Positions 33,555 through 42,633 are shown, counted from the stretch's first letter. The stretch: DNA of 63,628 bases from Holophagales bacterium (GCA_009837885.1 VXSP01000008.1:1-63628); one strand, 5' to 3'. Numbers and translations: made by a program. The notes: generated by a model not told the origin, from the sequence alone.

Positions 33555-33855
33555 ACACGATCCGTCCCTCGGCCAACGCCGGCCTGTAGACCAAGCCGAG
33601 ACTGTCCTTGTAGCGCTCCAGATCCGCAGGCGTCACGAGAATCGCATCGACAGGCACGCCCACGCCGGCCAACCGCTCGTACACCATGGCCGCAAGATCC
33701 CACCGATCTCCACCTTCGGCGACAACCAGCAGGTCTACATCGCTCCGCGGGCCAGCGTCGCCGCGAGCGGCCGATCCGAAGAGGATGACCCTCTCCGGCT
33801 CCGCCACGTCAACAACGCGACGGATGATCTCGTCGAGCGTGCCCTGATCAACCAC
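33541..33855 (-). CDS. Minimal nucleotidyltransferase (MNT) antitoxin
   Basis: 104 residues from GTG 33855. It has the signature GSAARGDAGPRSDVDLLVV, with the Gly-Ser and paired Asp residues of the pol-beta-type nucleotidyltransferase fold, and a later Asp in VPVDAILVT. MNT antitoxins can AMPylate and inactivate their HEPN partner, which is encoded by the overlapping downstream gene. Confidence 0.88.
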   Translation of the reverse strand: MVDQGTLDEIIRRVVDVAEPERVILFGSAARGDAGPRSDVDLLVVAEGGDRWDLAAMVYERLAGVGVPVDAILVTPADLERYKDSLGLVYRPALAEGRIVYEAA

Positions 33856-33969
33856 TGCCGTCCACCTCCGGTTGCAGGGAGCCTACCCGTTTCGGCGGCA
33901 TCCTCGGCTGTGCGCCCGGGTCGCACGCCCGGCGGCGCTACAAGTGTCCCTTCAACGGCCCGTTCCGCC

Positions 33970-34998
33970 TCAGGCCCGAGCCAGCAGGTCGGCGACTGCC
34001 TCCTCCGTCGTCGCATTGTCGCCGCGGTCGGGGGTTCGAGGGCCAGCCGCCCGATGCTCGGCGAGGGCCTCCTCGAGGCGCGCCGCGGCGTCGCCGAGAC
34101 CGACCCGCTCAAGGAGCAACGCGGCGGCGGACACGGCGGCGATCGGATTCGCGGTTCCCTCGCCCGCGATGTCGGGAGCGCTTCCGTGCACCGGCTCTGC
34201 CAGGCAGAAGCGCTCGCCGCAGTTGGCCGAGCCGACGACGCCCAGGCCTCCGACGAGGGCGGCGCCGGCGTCGCTCAGGATGTCACCGTAGAGATTCGGC
34301 GCGACGATCACGTCGTAGCGCTCGGGCTCCAGGATCAGGCGATAGACCATCGAGTCGACGAGCTGCTCCTCGACTTCGATCTCCGCGAAGCCAGCCGCGA
34401 CGTCGAGGGCCGTCTCGCGGAAGAGGCCGTCGCTCAGGCGCAGGACGTTCGCCTTGTGGACGACGGTGAGCCGGGGTGGGTTGCCGCATTGGACGGCCCG
34501 AGTGACGGCCAGCTCGCAGGCGAAACGGACGATCCGTTCCGTTGCCCGGCGGCTGATCACACGCTCTGCGATGGCCACCTCGCCTTCCCTGTCCCAGCGT
34601 TCCCGGCCAGCGTACAAACCTTCCGTGTTCTCACGCACGACGACGGCATCGACGGCGCCGCTCCTGAGCGGCCGCAAGTTCGCATAGAGGTCCAGACGTC
34701 GCCGGAGTTCGACGATTGGGCTGCGGTACCCATCCACAGCGTGACTCGGTGACGAAACGGCGCCGAACAGGGCGCCGGCGCAGTTCTCCAGGATCTCGAC
34801 CGTGGCCTCGGGGAGGGCGCGACCGGTGCGCTCGAAGGTCCGCCAGCCCATCTCGGCCTCGACCCACTCGATGCGGTCGCCACCGACACCGTCGACCACC
34901 CGCACGGCAGCGTCCACAACCTCCGGGCCGATGCCGTCTCCGCCGATACGGGCAAGGCGGACCGGCGCCAACGCCGAATCGTCGCCGGTCGGTGCCAC
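33970..34998 (-). CDS. Homoisocitrate dehydrogenase-like enzyme
   Basis: 342 residues from GTG 34998. Beta-decarboxylating dehydrogenase: IGGDGIGPEVV, WVEAEMGWRTFERTGRALPE, the substrate loop RRRLDLYANLRPL, VVVRENTEGLYAG, then VAPNLYGDILSDAGAALVGG and EPVHGSAPDIAGEG. The VEAE.GW.TFER and VSSPSHAV segments follow Thermus homoisocitrate dehydrogenase more than LeuB, and the operon (homocitrate synthase and a two-subunit aconitase-type hydratase) supports that substrate. It would convert homoisocitrate to 2-oxoadipate with NAD+. 3-isopropylmalate dehydrogenase is the main alternative. Last gene of the operon. Confidence 0.8.
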   Translation of the reverse strand: MAPTGDDSALAPVRLARIGGDGIGPEVVDAAVRVVDGVGGDRIEWVEAEMGWRTFERTGRALPEATVEILENCAGALFGAVSSPSHAVDGYRSPIVELRRRLDLYANLRPLRSGAVDAVVVRENTEGLYAGRERWDREGEVAIAERVISRRATERIVRFACELAVTRAVQCGNPPRLTVVHKANVLRLSDGLFRETALDVAAGFAEIEVEEQLVDSMVYRLILEPERYDVIVAPNLYGDILSDAGAALVGGLGVVGSANCGERFCLAEPVHGSAPDIAGEGTANPIAAVSAAALLLERVGLGDAAARLEEALAEHRAAGPRTPDRGDNATTEEAVADLLARA

Positions 34999-35005
34999 CG
35001 CTCGC

Positions 35006-35521
35006 CTACCCCGCCAGCCGCCGCTTCGTCTGCTCGATCAGGCCGCCGGCCGCGATCATCGACCGGACGGCCGGGCTGAAGGGTGCGAAGCCAAAGTTCG
35101 TCCCGCCATGGCGGATCACCGATCCATCGAGATCGACCTCGACTTCGGCCCCCTCCTCCAGCACATCGACCGCCTCCGGGCAGACGATCGCGAGCAGGCC
35201 GTTGTTCAGCGCGTTGCGGTAGAAGATGCGGCCGAAGCTGCGCGCGACCACCGCGCCGACGCCGGCGTAGCGCAGGCAGACCGCGGCCTGCTCGCGGCTC
35301 GATCCGCAGCCCCAGTTCCAGCCGGCTACGATCACGTCGCCGGGCCGCACGCGCCCGACGAACGTCGGATCGAGGTCTTCCAGCGCGTGGGGCTCGACCT
35401 CCTCGGGCCGGCTCTTCGTGTAGGTGTAGCGGCCGGGGAAGATCACGTCCGTGTTCACGTGGTCGCCGTAGCGGAAGACGCGGCCGCGGAAGGGTCGAGC
35501 GACATCGACCGGGCCGTTCAC
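35006..35521 (-). CDS. Homoaconitase / isopropylmalate dehydratase-type small subunit
   Basis: 171 residues from GTG 35521, which overlaps the large-subunit stop as GTGA. It is the swivel domain: [40 protein letters not shown] and [20 protein letters not shown] are characteristic of LeuD/HacB small subunits. The substrate-specificity loop near YTYTKS differs from LeuD of enteric bacteria and resembles archaeal/Thermus two-subunit forms. Context points to homocitrate-to-homoisocitrate isomerisation. Confidence 0.85.
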   Translation of the reverse strand: MNGPVDVARPFRGRVFRYGDHVNTDVIFPGRYTYTKSRPEEVEPHALEDLDPTFVGRVRPGDVIVAGWNWGCGSSREQAAVCLRYAGVGAVVARSFGRIFYRNALNNGLLAIVCPEAVDVLEEGAEVEVDLDGSVIRHGGTNFGFAPFSPAVRSMIAAGGLIEQTKRRLAG

Positions 35522-36873
35522 TCGGCCACCTCCCGCGGATGCACGATCCGCCCGGCCACGGCGCTCGCCGCGACGACGGCCGGCGAGGCGAGGTAGATCT
35601 CCGAACCCCGGTCCCCCATCCGGCCCTGGAAGTTCCGGTTCGCGCTGGAGATGCAGACCTCGCCCGGGGCCAGCACGCCGAGATGGTTGCCCATGCAGGG
35701 GCCGCAGCCCGGGGTCCCGAAGACCGCGCCGGCGGCGACAAGATCCTCAACCCAGCCGCGATCCAGAGCCTCGGCCCAGACCTCGCTGGAGGCCGGCACG
35801 ATGACCATCCGGGTGCCCGGCGCCGTACGCCGTCCGGCCATCACCCGATGCACCGCCCCTAGATCCTCCAGCCGGCCGTTCGTGCAGGTTCCGATGAACG
35901 CCTGGTCGACCCGCACCGAGTCAAGCTGGCCGACCGCGACCGTGTCGTCGACCTGGTGAGGCCGCGCCACCCGGGGCTCGACGGCCGCCAGATCGAGCAC
36001 GTGCTCGGCCGAATACGCGGCACCGGGATCGGGACAGAGCGCCCTTCTCTCCAGCCGCGCCGCGACCGCCTCCACCGCTTCACCGGGTTCCGCCCCGCGG
36101 CCCTTGCGACGCCCCGGACGCGTCAGCAACCGCCCAGCCAGGTACCGGAACACTTCCTCGTCCGGCGCCATGTACGCGTTCTTCGCTCCCATCTCGGCCA
36201 TCATGTTGACGAGCGCCGCCCGGGAGTCGAGGCTCAGGCCCGCGATTGCCGGACCCTCGAACTCGACGCTGCGGTAGAGCGCGCCGTCCGCGCCGAGATC
36301 GCCGATCAGCGTCAAAGCCACGTCCTTCGTCGTCACCCATTCGCCGAGCGCGCCCTCGAGCCGGATCCGGATCGACTCCGGCACCCGCAGCCAGAGCTCG
36401 CCGGTGGCCCAGAGCACCGCCATCTCGCTGCGGCCGACGCCGGCGCCGAACGCGCCCAGCCAGCCGAAGTGCGGCGTGTGGGAGTCCGAACCGAGGATCA
36501 GATCGCCCGGCAGCACGACCGCCTCCTCGCTCAGTACCTGATGGCAGATGCCCCGCCCGACCTCGAAGAAATGGCCGATGCCCTGCTCCGCAACGAAAGC
36601 GCGGACCTCCGCATGGTTCTGCGCGTGCCGCACGGTCGGCGCCGGCACCGCGTGGTCGAGGGTGACGGCCATCCGCTCCGGGATCACCACCCGGTCCTGG
36701 CCGAATTGCCGCCAGATCTCGGCGATCGGCGCCGTGTTGTCGTGGCTCAAGGCGATGTCCGGCCGTGCGTCCACGATCTCTCCAATCGCAACCGACTCGT
36801 GGCCGCTGGCTTGGGCCAGCGCCTTCTGCGCGAAGGTCCGGGCCATGTCGGCCGGCCGACCGACCTCGGTCAT
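35518..36873 (-). CDS. Homoaconitase / isopropylmalate dehydratase-type large subunit
   Basis: 451 residues; its ATG overlaps the homocitrate synthase stop as ATGA. Aconitase-superfamily [4Fe-4S] enzyme with cluster cysteines in IGTCTNGR and [10 protein letters not shown], plus [28 protein letters not shown] and [11 protein letters not shown] Gly/Arg/Glu-rich stretch near residues 255-285 looks like a small insertion. With the small subunit it would isomerise homocitrate through cis-homoaconitate. Confidence 0.87.
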   Translation of the reverse strand: MTEVGRPADMARTFAQKALAQASGHESVAIGEIVDARPDIALSHDNTAPIAEIWRQFGQDRVVIPERMAVTLDHAVPAPTVRHAQNHAEVRAFVAEQGIGHFFEVGRGICHQVLSEEAVVLPGDLILGSDSHTPHFGWLGAFGAGVGRSEMAVLWATGELWLRVPESIRIRLEGALGEWVTTKDVALTLIGDLGADGALYRSVEFEGPAIAGLSLDSRAALVNMMAEMGAKNAYMAPDEEVFRYLAGRLLTRPGRRKGRGAEPGEAVEAVAARLERRALCPDPGAAYSAEHVLDLAAVEPRVARPHQVDDTVAVGQLDSVRVDQAFIGTCTNGRLEDLGAVHRVMAGRRTAPGTRMVIVPASSEVWAEALDRGWVEDLVAAGAVFGTPGCGPCMGNHLGVLAPGEVCISSANRNFQGRMGDRGSEIYLASPAVVAASAVAGRIVHPREVAE

Positions 36874-38030
36874 CCGGCAGCTCCCGCCACCGCAGGCAGC
36901 AGCTCCGCCGTGTGGTACTCGCGCAGCAGGGCGTCAACGTCCGACAGGCTGAGCGGTTTCTCATCGGCCAGCGCCTTGATGTGGGCCGTGATCTCCTTGA
37001 TCTGCGCATCGGTCAGATCGAGGCGTAACTGCTCGACGCGAGACTTGATCGCGTTCCAGCCGGTCAGGCGATGCGCGACGTGGACGTAGCGGTCAAGCCC
37101 GAAGTCCGCCGGATCCAGGATCTCGTAGCTCGACGGGTCGTTGAGGATCGCCTTGGCGTGAATGCCCGCCTTGTGCGTGAACGCCGTGTAGCCCGTGATG
37201 TAGTTGTTGAACGGCACGTCGACCTCGACCAGGGAGGCGACGTAGTTCTCGATCTCGCGGAGAAGCGGCAGGTCGTAGCGCGACCGAACGCCTTCGGGAT
37301 CCTCGGCGTAGAGCCGCGCAACCAGGCCGCCGAGCGGCGTGATGCCGTTCCGCTCGCCGATGCCCAGCACCGACGTGTCGACATGGGTCGCGCCCGCCTC
37401 CAGCGCGCAGAACGCGTTGGCGACGGCGCAGCCGGTGTCGTTGTGGCCGTGGAACTCGATGTCGCAGTCGACTTCCCGCCGCAGCCGTCGGACCAGTTCG
37501 TAGACCTGCCTGGGGCTCGCCACGCCCACCGTGTCGGCGACGCCGACCCGGTTCACGCCCACCGCGTTGACCGCGCGGTAGGCGCGGATCAGATCGTCCA
37601 GATCGCTGCGAAAGGAGTCCTCCGTGCTGAAACGGACCTCGACATCGTGCGACCGGATGTACTCGACAACTTCGACCGCCGTCTCGATCACCTGCTCCAT
37701 GCTCTTGCCGTGGGAGTACTCCCGCAGGTAGCGGGAAGTACCGAACACGACATCGATCCCGTCGACGCCGGTTTCGAGCGCCAGCCTCGCGTCGTCCAGG
37801 TGGCATCGCGTGTGGGTCAGTACCTTGGCGCGGAGCCCGAGCTTCGCCACCCGTTCGCAATCGTCCCGGCTGCCGCGACTCGCGGCCGGCGAGGTCAACT
37901 CGAGATACTCAACCCCGAACGCGTCCAGCAGGCGCGCGATCTCCACCTTCTGGGCACTGTCGAAGAAGGCGTTGGCGAACTGCTCACCCTCGCGCAGGGT
38001 CGACTCGATGATGGCTGGATGGGAAGGCAT
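36870..38030 (-). CDS. Homocitrate synthase (Lys20/21 type)
   Basis: 386 residues from ATG 38030, which has GGAGG 8 nt upstream; ATG 38051 is weaker. It condenses acetyl-CoA with 2-oxoglutarate. The sequence follows yeast Lys20/21 and Thermus homocitrate synthase, not Leu[101 protein letters not shown] and [16 protein letters not shown]. It is the first structural gene of the four-gene operon and lies behind a leader with a terminator-like hairpin. Confidence 0.9.
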   Translation of the reverse strand: MPSHPAIIESTLREGEQFANAFFDSAQKVEIARLLDAFGVEYLELTSPAASRGSRDDCERVAKLGLRAKVLTHTRCHLDDARLALETGVDGIDVVFGTSRYLREYSHGKSMEQVIETAVEVVEYIRSHDVEVRFSTEDSFRSDLDDLIRAYRAVNAVGVNRVGVADTVGVASPRQVYELVRRLRREVDCDIEFHGHNDTGCAVANAFCALEAGATHVDTSVLGIGERNGITPLGGLVARLYAEDPEGVRSRYDLPLLREIENYVASLVEVDVPFNNYITGYTAFTHKAGIHAKAILNDPSSYEILDPADFGLDRYVHVAHRLTGWNAIKSRVEQLRLDLTDAQIKEITAHIKALADEKPLSLSDVDALLREYHTAELLPAVAGAAG

Positions 38031-38055
38031 GGAGGGATCCTCCGGACACAAGAAA

Positions 38056-38084
38056 GCCGGCGCATCCTGAACTGGATGGCCGGC
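38056..38084 (-). terminator. Terminator-like hairpin in the homocitrate operon leader
   Basis: On the minus strand GCCGGC-CATCC pairs with GGATG-(C)-GCCGGC, an 11 bp stem with one bulge and a 6 nt loop, followed by TTTCTT. It lies after the leader ORF stop and before the GGAGG ribosome site of the homocitrate synthase gene, the position of an attenuator. Confidence 0.55.
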
Positions 38085-38106
38085 CGAGAAGTGTCGCTGC
38101 GGGTCT

Positions 38107-38199
38107 CTAGGCGATGGGCACCCAGTCCTGAAGTCGGGGCTTCGCGCCCCGCTTGTGCAGCGGCTTGACCAGAGACGGTGTGATCGTCGATTGAGTCAT
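38107..38199 (-). CDS. Possible 30-codon leader ORF
   Basis: ATG 38199 to TAG 38107 encodes [20 protein letters not shown] and ten more residues ending DWVPIA. It begins about 10 nt after the -10 box of a strong promoter, so it would be nearly leaderless, and ends 22 nt before the terminator-like hairpin. A 6 bp hairpin (CGGGGC, GCCCCG, 38135-38151) lies inside it. It contains three Lys codons, not a run. It may be a leader peptide or simply structured leader RNA. Confidence 0.35.
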   Translation of the reverse strand: MTQSTITPSLVKPLHKRGAKPRLQDWVPIA

Positions 38200-38209
38200 G
38201 GAAGCGCGG

Positions 38210-38238
38210 ATTGTGCTTGCTGCGTGCCAGCGTGTCAA
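38210..38238 (-). promoter_or_regulatory. Near-consensus sigma-70-type promoter of the homocitrate operon
   Basis: On the minus strand a perfect -35 TTGACA (38238-38233), a 17 nt spacer and -10 CACAAT (38215-38210). This is the strongest -35/-10 pair I found in the window. Confidence 0.6.
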
Positions 38239-38273
38239 GGCGAACGGTGAAGCCGGGCGATGCTCCGGAGGGC

Positions 38274-39113
38274 TCAGAACAGCTCCTGCAGCTCCTCGAA
38301 GGCCTGTCCTGCCTTCGCGATGTGCGCGTCCGCGTCCCCGCCGAGACCGCCTCCCAGCGTGCGGAGGCACAGGTGGGTCAACCCCTTCGCCCGCCAGCCC
38401 CGGACGCGGTCCTGCCACTCGTGCTCGCGCGGCCCGACGACGGCGACCCCCGCCTCCGTGCCGATGGCCGCCGGATCCCGGCCCGCGGCCCGCGCCGCGG
38501 CGTGAATGTCGGCCGAGAGATCGTCAAAGTCCTCCGGCGAGCACAGAACGAACCAGCCGTCCGCCTGCCGGCCGATGCGCCGGCGGATGCGAGGCACCGG
38601 CAAGCCGCGCGCGCCGATCCAGATCGGGATCGGACGAGACGGCAGTGGATCGATGCCCGTGCCCTGGACGACGTCCCAGCGGCCTTCGAAGTCGACGTTC
38701 GGCTCCGTCCACAGTCGCCGCAACAGTTCGAGTTGCTCCTCGCAGCGGGCGCCCCGAGTGCCGAAGTCCTGCCCGAGCGCCCGGTACTCCGCCTCGCTGC
38801 CGCCGACGCCGACGCCGAGACGCACGCCGCCTCCCGACAGCCGTTCGAGTGTCGCCAGTTGCTTCGCCAGCAGCACCGTCTGCCGCGACGGGGTGACGAT
38901 GACCGAGGGTACGAGCTCGATGTTCTCCACCATCGCGGCGACGTAAGCCAGCAGCACGAGGGGCTCGAGGAGGTGCCCGCTCTTCGGCCGGGCGACGAGA
39001 TCGGGCACCCGCAGGTGCGTGTAGCCAAGCTCGTCGGCTGCCTGCGCGAACGCCTTGACCGCGCCGAGATCGTCCTTGAGTTCGCGGACGGGTAGCGAGA
39101 TGCCGACTCTCAT
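38274..39113 (-). CDS. LLM-class (probably F420-dependent) oxidoreductase
   Basis: 279 residues from ATG 39113, with AAAGGAG upstream. TIM-barrel luciferase-like family: GISLPVRELKDDLGAVKAFAQAADELGYTHLRVPD, LLAKQLATLERLSGGGVRLGVGVGGSEAEYRALG, PIPIWIGARG and a TEPNVDFEG segment. It is a paralogue of the protein at 775-1704 but 30 residues shorter. Substrate unknown. Transcription is likely from the TGCTACGAT box at 39150-39158. Confidence 0.85.
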   Translation of the reverse strand: MRVGISLPVRELKDDLGAVKAFAQAADELGYTHLRVPDLVARPKSGHLLEPLVLLAYVAAMVENIELVPSVIVTPSRQTVLLAKQLATLERLSGGGVRLGVGVGGSEAEYRALGQDFGTRGARCEEQLELLRRLWTEPNVDFEGRWDVVQGTGIDPLPSRPIPIWIGARGLPVPRIRRRIGRQADGWFVLCSPEDFDDLSADIHAAARAAGRDPAAIGTEAGVAVVGPREHEWQDRVRGWRAKGLTHLCLRTLGGGLGGDADAHIAKAGQAFEELQELF

Positions 39114-39149
39114 GCGAGGGACTCCTTTGGTGGCCGTTCCCGCCGCGGG

Positions 39150-39158
39150 ATCGTAGCA
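39150..39158 (-). promoter_or_regulatory. Extended -10 promoter element
   Basis: TGCTACGAT on the minus strand, 36 nt before the LLM gene ATG. It is identical to the box before the paralogue at 775-1704. Confidence 0.5.
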
Positions 39159-39160
39159 AG

Positions 39161-39697
39161 GTGTTCCGGGCTCAAGAGCCAGTTCTGGTTACACTCCGCC
39201 GCTTGACCGACCCGCAGCACATCTGGACCGGTACGGTCCTGCCGGAGTGGATCGACCACAACGGTCACATGAACGCCGGCTACTACCTGGTCGTGTTCGA
39301 CGACGCGACAGGTCCCTGGACCGCGTTCCTGGGCATCGACCGGACTTACCGCAGGGCGAACCGGCGCTCGACGTTCTCGATCGACAGCCATCTCACCTGG
39401 CTGAGGGAACTGCCGGAGGGCGCGCCGATCGTGGTGGAAGCGGAACTCCTGGGCTTCGACGACAAGAAGTACCACACCTTCATGCGCATGCTGCACGCCG
39501 AAGACGGCTACGTCGCGGCGACCCACGAGTTGCTGAGCATCCACATCGACCTGGACACGCGGCGCAGCACGCTCTTTCCGCCCGAGATCCACGAGCGGAT
39601 GAACGAGGTGGTCTCGACCCAGCGCGCGATTGCCGAGCCGGGCGACGTTGGCCGCGTCATCCGGACCAAACCGTGGCCGCCGGACGCGACGTCCTGA
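39161..39697 (+). CDS. Hotdog-fold thioesterase family protein
   Basis: 178 residues if started at GTG 39161; TTG 39203 is likely better because TACACT 39190-39195 lies exactly 7 nt before it. The 4HBT hotdog motif is clear: VLPEWIDHNGHMNAGYYLVVFDDA, with the Asp-His-Asn-Gly-His-Met core, then RTYRRANRRSTFSIDSHLTWLRELPEGAP and KKYHTFMRMLHAEDGYVAATHELLSIHIDL. Probably hydrolyses an acyl-CoA; the group near carnitine-pathway thioesterases is the closest by eye. Confidence 0.82.
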   Translation: MFRAQEPVLVTLRRLTDPQHIWTGTVLPEWIDHNGHMNAGYYLVVFDDATGPWTAFLGIDRTYRRANRRSTFSIDSHLTWLRELPEGAPIVVEAELLGFDDKKYHTFMRMLHAEDGYVAATHELLSIHIDLDTRRSTLFPPEIHERMNEVVSTQRAIAEPGDVGRVIRTKPWPPDATS

Positions 39698-39770
39698 CTC
39701 AAGGAAGTCCCAGCCGGCTCAGACCTCGGCGGTCCGCGCAGGAAACCGCTCCTCAGCTACGATTCTCCCC

Positions 39771-40877
39771 ATGACCATCCACGACGACTCCAGCGACTCC
39801 GACACCCCGATGACCCGCCGCACCCTGATCGCCAGTTCGGCCGCCGGCGCGGCCGCGCTTGCCGCGAACCCCGGCGGCGCGGCGGCGGCGGCCGAAGCCG
39901 GCGCCCCCGCCTGGCCAGCCCCGAACTACATCCGCACCAACGGCGGGCTCCGCATGGCCGTCTACGAGGCCGGGAGCGACGGCGTGCCCGTCGTCCTGAG
40001 CCACGGTTTCCCGGAACTCGCCTACTCCTGGCGACACCAGTTACCGGCGCTTGCCGCGGCCGGCTTTCGCGCCCTGGCGCCCGACCAGCGCGGATACGGC
40101 AACACCCAGCGACCACTGGCGATCGAGGCCTACAACATGGGCGAACTCTGTGCCGACCTGGTCGGCCTGCTCGACGCCCGCGGTATCGAGAAGGCGGTGT
40201 TCGTCGGCCACGACTGGGGCGGAGGCGTGGTCTGGGCCATGCCGAGACTGCACTCGGACCGCGTTCTCGGCGTGGTCGGCGTGAACACCCCCACCGGCCC
40301 TCAACCGCCGCAACCGCCGATCGAATTCCTCCGCCGGGCGCGCGGCGAGGACAACTACGTCGTCGCCTTCCAGGAGCCCTACAAGGCGGAAGACGTGCTC
40401 GAGGCGAACACCGGGAAGACCCTCCGCACCGTCATGCGGCGCGGCTCGTGGGACGCGGAGGAGTTCAACAAGCTCCCCGCCGACGCCCCGGAACGGAAGT
40501 TCCAGTTGCTCGAGGTCATCAAGCACGGCACGGCTGACGACCTGCGGGGCGAGCTGCTGCTCACCAACGAGGAACTCGCGCACTTCGTGACCACCTACGA
40601 GCGCACCGGCTTCACCGGCGGCGTCAACTGGTACCGGAACATCGACCGCAACTGGGAACTGATGAAGGACATCGACCAGACGATCGACCAGCCCTGCCTC
40701 TACATCGGCGCGGAGAACGACGTCGTCCTGCCGCCCTCCTCCGCCGACGGCATCGAGGCGCTGGTGCCGAACATCGCCAAGCACACGATCAAGGACTGCG
40801 GCCACTGGACCCAGCAGGAGAAGCCGGAGGAGTTCAACCGGGTCCTGATCGACTGGCTGAAGGCGACGTTCGCCTAG
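39771..40877 (+). CDS. Alpha/beta hydrolase, epoxide hydrolase-like, with a Tat-like signal
   Basis: 368 residues from ATG 39771. A twin-arginine-like signal (MTRRTLIASSAAGAAALAA) lies at residues 14-32. The hydrolase has the HGFPELAYSWRHQLPALAAAGFRALAPDQRGYGNT segment, nucleophile elbow GHDWGGGVVW (Asp nucleophile, as in epoxide hydrolases and haloalkane dehalogenases), a lid with FQEPYKAEDV, and a final GHWTQQEKPEEFN carrying the catalytic His. A -10-like TACGAT ends 7 nt before the ATG, predicting a leaderless transcript. Confidence 0.85.
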   Translation: MTIHDDSSDSDTPMTRRTLIASSAAGAAALAANPGGAAAAAEAGAPAWPAPNYIRTNGGLRMAVYEAGSDGVPVVLSHGFPELAYSWRHQLPALAAAGFRALAPDQRGYGNTQRPLAIEAYNMGELCADLVGLLDARGIEKAVFVGHDWGGGVVWAMPRLHSDRVLGVVGVNTPTGPQPPQPPIEFLRRARGEDNYVVAFQEPYKAEDVLEANTGKTLRTVMRRGSWDAEEFNKLPADAPERKFQLLEVIKHGTADDLRGELLLTNEELAHFVTTYERTGFTGGVNWYRNIDRNWELMKDIDQTIDQPCLYIGAENDVVLPPSSADGIEALVPNIAKHTIKDCGHWTQQEKPEEFNRVLIDWLKATFA

Positions 40878-40925
40878 CTACGACGATCCCTTCGGCAAGC
40901 CGCGCTCATCAGTCACCCTAGGCGC

Positions 40926-41918
40926 TCATTCGCGGATCCGACTTTCAATAGCGCTCACGATGTCGCGAAAGTCCCGGCCTGCGTCGTTCGCGGCTACAGC
41001 GTGCGAGCCTAGGGCCCCGTCGGCTGCGGTCAAGTCGAAGATCGGCTTTCGGACGCTTTGAGCCAGCGGAATGAGGCTCCGATAGTGCTTTACGGTGGCT
41101 ATGCAGTTCGGGTCGCGCCGCGGGTCATGAAGGCCTGGCGGGGGGTCTTGACCGAGTACATGACGGGAGTACTCCGCTGGCATCTGTCTGACCCACTCGT
41201 CGTAGGCCTTAACCGGCCGGTTCAACCTGACGCCGTGCTGCTGAATGAGATAGCCGATCGGCTGCATGTTGCCGTCCGGGAGCCCGAAGGCAGGGTCGGA
41301 CCATCCATCCCGTCGCTGCTTCCAACCCCTGCGCCACTTGAAGAGAGTGGGCCCCAGGTTCCGAAGTCCCTGCCGTGAAAAGATGTCCGCCGCGAGTGGA
41401 ACGACGACGAAGTCAGTTGCGATCAAGGCCGAACGGTTGATCGCCCCGAGACTCGGGCCGACGTCCACGAGGACGATGTCCGCTTCGCACTTTTCGGCGC
41501 CGAGCTGGATGACCTGCCAGAAGGCAGAGACGACGCGAAACGCGCGGTATGGCCCTTCTACTAGACAGTTGGGCCACTCCGTCGAAAGCTGGTCTTCGAA
41601 GCGCGAAAGAGCCAGGTCACCGCAAAGCAGATACACACCGATGCCGCACTTCCTCAGTTCGGGCGCCTCGAGGTCGCCCACTTCCGAAAGCGGCCGCACG
41701 CACTCGTAGACGGTTCCGGCTCGACCTCCGTTCCCGTCCCAGAGCCTGTCGAGCTCCCTCTCGGCGAGAAACGCGGCTGTCAGGTTGGCTTGCGGGTCAA
41801 GGTCGACCACCAGCACTCTTCGCCCTTGGTGCGCCAGCATCCAAGCGACGTGGAAGACGAGGGACGTCTTCCCCACACCTCCCTTGTTGTTGAAGAAAGT
41901 CAGGACCGGAGCTCTCAC
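40926..41918 (-). CDS. ParA-family ATPase
   Basis: 330 residues from GTG 41918, which has AAGGAG 8 nt upstream and overlaps the preceding stop as GTGA; an upstream ATG at 41960 is less likely. Deviant Walker A NNKGGVGKTS is at residues 10-19, then VDLDPQANLTAAFL and VLVDVGPSLGAINRSAL. The C-terminal half (LNRPVKAYDEWVRQMPAEYS) is typical of chromosomal or island-borne ParA-like proteins without an adjacent ParB. No partition sites seen. Probably part of an accessory module. Confidence 0.82.
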   Translation of the reverse strand: MRAPVLTFFNNKGGVGKTSLVFHVAWMLAHQGRRVLVVDLDPQANLTAAFLAERELDRLWDGNGGRAGTVYECVRPLSEVGDLEAPELRKCGIGVYLLCGDLALSRFEDQLSTEWPNCLVEGPYRAFRVVSAFWQVIQLGAEKCEADIVLVDVGPSLGAINRSALIATDFVVVPLAADIFSRQGLRNLGPTLFKWRRGWKQRRDGWSDPAFGLPDGNMQPIGYLIQQHGVRLNRPVKAYDEWVRQMPAEYSRHVLGQDPPPGLHDPRRDPNCIATVKHYRSLIPLAQSVRKPIFDLTAADGALGSHAVAANDAGRDFRDIVSAIESRIRE

Positions 41919-42391
41919 GACGGGGACTCCTTCTTCGCACTCACGGTGCAGTGCACCCAATTCGTGTCAACCTGGAACTGCGGTACGTCCTGCAACTCAA
42001 CGCCAGCCACGCGAAGAAACTGCACGTACGCGCCGGGCAGGAAGTCCCGCGGCCGTTTTCCGAGAACGAGAAGCCCACAGATCGTCGGCGTCGGATCGTC
42101 GGCGGATACGACCATCTTCGTAGCGGCCAAGCGCTCTTCAACGGAGCGGTCGTTGAGTTCCAGAATCTCGGCTGCCACCGCGCGTGGTAGATACTCTTCC
42201 TCGAATCGCCTCAGATCAAGGTCAGAGACCGTCGCCGTGGGGACGGGCAGCGAATCGAAGTGCGGATCGCGATGTCGGCGCTTCTCGTTGAGAATCCTCT
42301 CGTCCTGGGCGCTCGCTATGGCACGGCGCGGCCCGATCCGAATCCACGTGCGGCCCCGGAACCGAACCGGCGGCGCATCGGAGGGCCACAC
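41915..42391 (-). pseudogene. Truncated AlbA_2 (Schlafen-like) domain protein
   Basis: 158 codons from GTG 42391. The sequence APPVRFRGRTWIRIGPRRAI, EERLAATKMVV and PTICGLLVLGKRPRDFLPGAYVQFLRVAG is the second half of AlbA_2/RecG-like ATP-binding regulators. The N-terminal ~100 residues of the domain are missing (a stop lies two codons upstream of the GTG), and the usual ATPase and winged-helix C-terminal parts are replaced by a short tail. It is probably a remnant, though its stop overlaps the ParA start. Confidence 0.65.
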
Positions 42392-42633
42392 CCTTCATTG
42401 CGTCCCGCCGATGTGGTCAAGGCGGGATGATCGTACCGAACAGGAAGCCGACAGCCGAGGTGTTCGTCGGCGCTGATCCGGCCGGCGCCGGCCAGGAGCA
42501 CATGGCCCATGCATCAACGGAGTGTGAGAAGGTACCGGCCTCATGCGGGCTACGGACACGTTGTCTTTCGAGATCCCACCAAGGGGCGCAGGCAGGCCCC
42601 GACGATGAGTCGGGCGCCCGGCCTCAGCACGCC

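Noticed and set aside
28215..33900. Insertion sequence or integrase driving the accessory segment
   Set aside because: No transposase or integrase frame and no terminal repeats or tRNA attachment site could be found; only the gene relics indicate rearrangement.
38107..38199. Small ORF as LysW, the amino-group carrier of lysine biosynthesis
   Set aside because: LysW is ~54 residues with zinc-ribbon cysteines and a C-terminal EDWGE; this ORF has no Cys and a different ending.
38031..38203. Lysine riboswitch before the homocitrate operon
   Set aside because: None of the conserved lysine-riboswitch segments are visible and the leader has only two simple hairpins.
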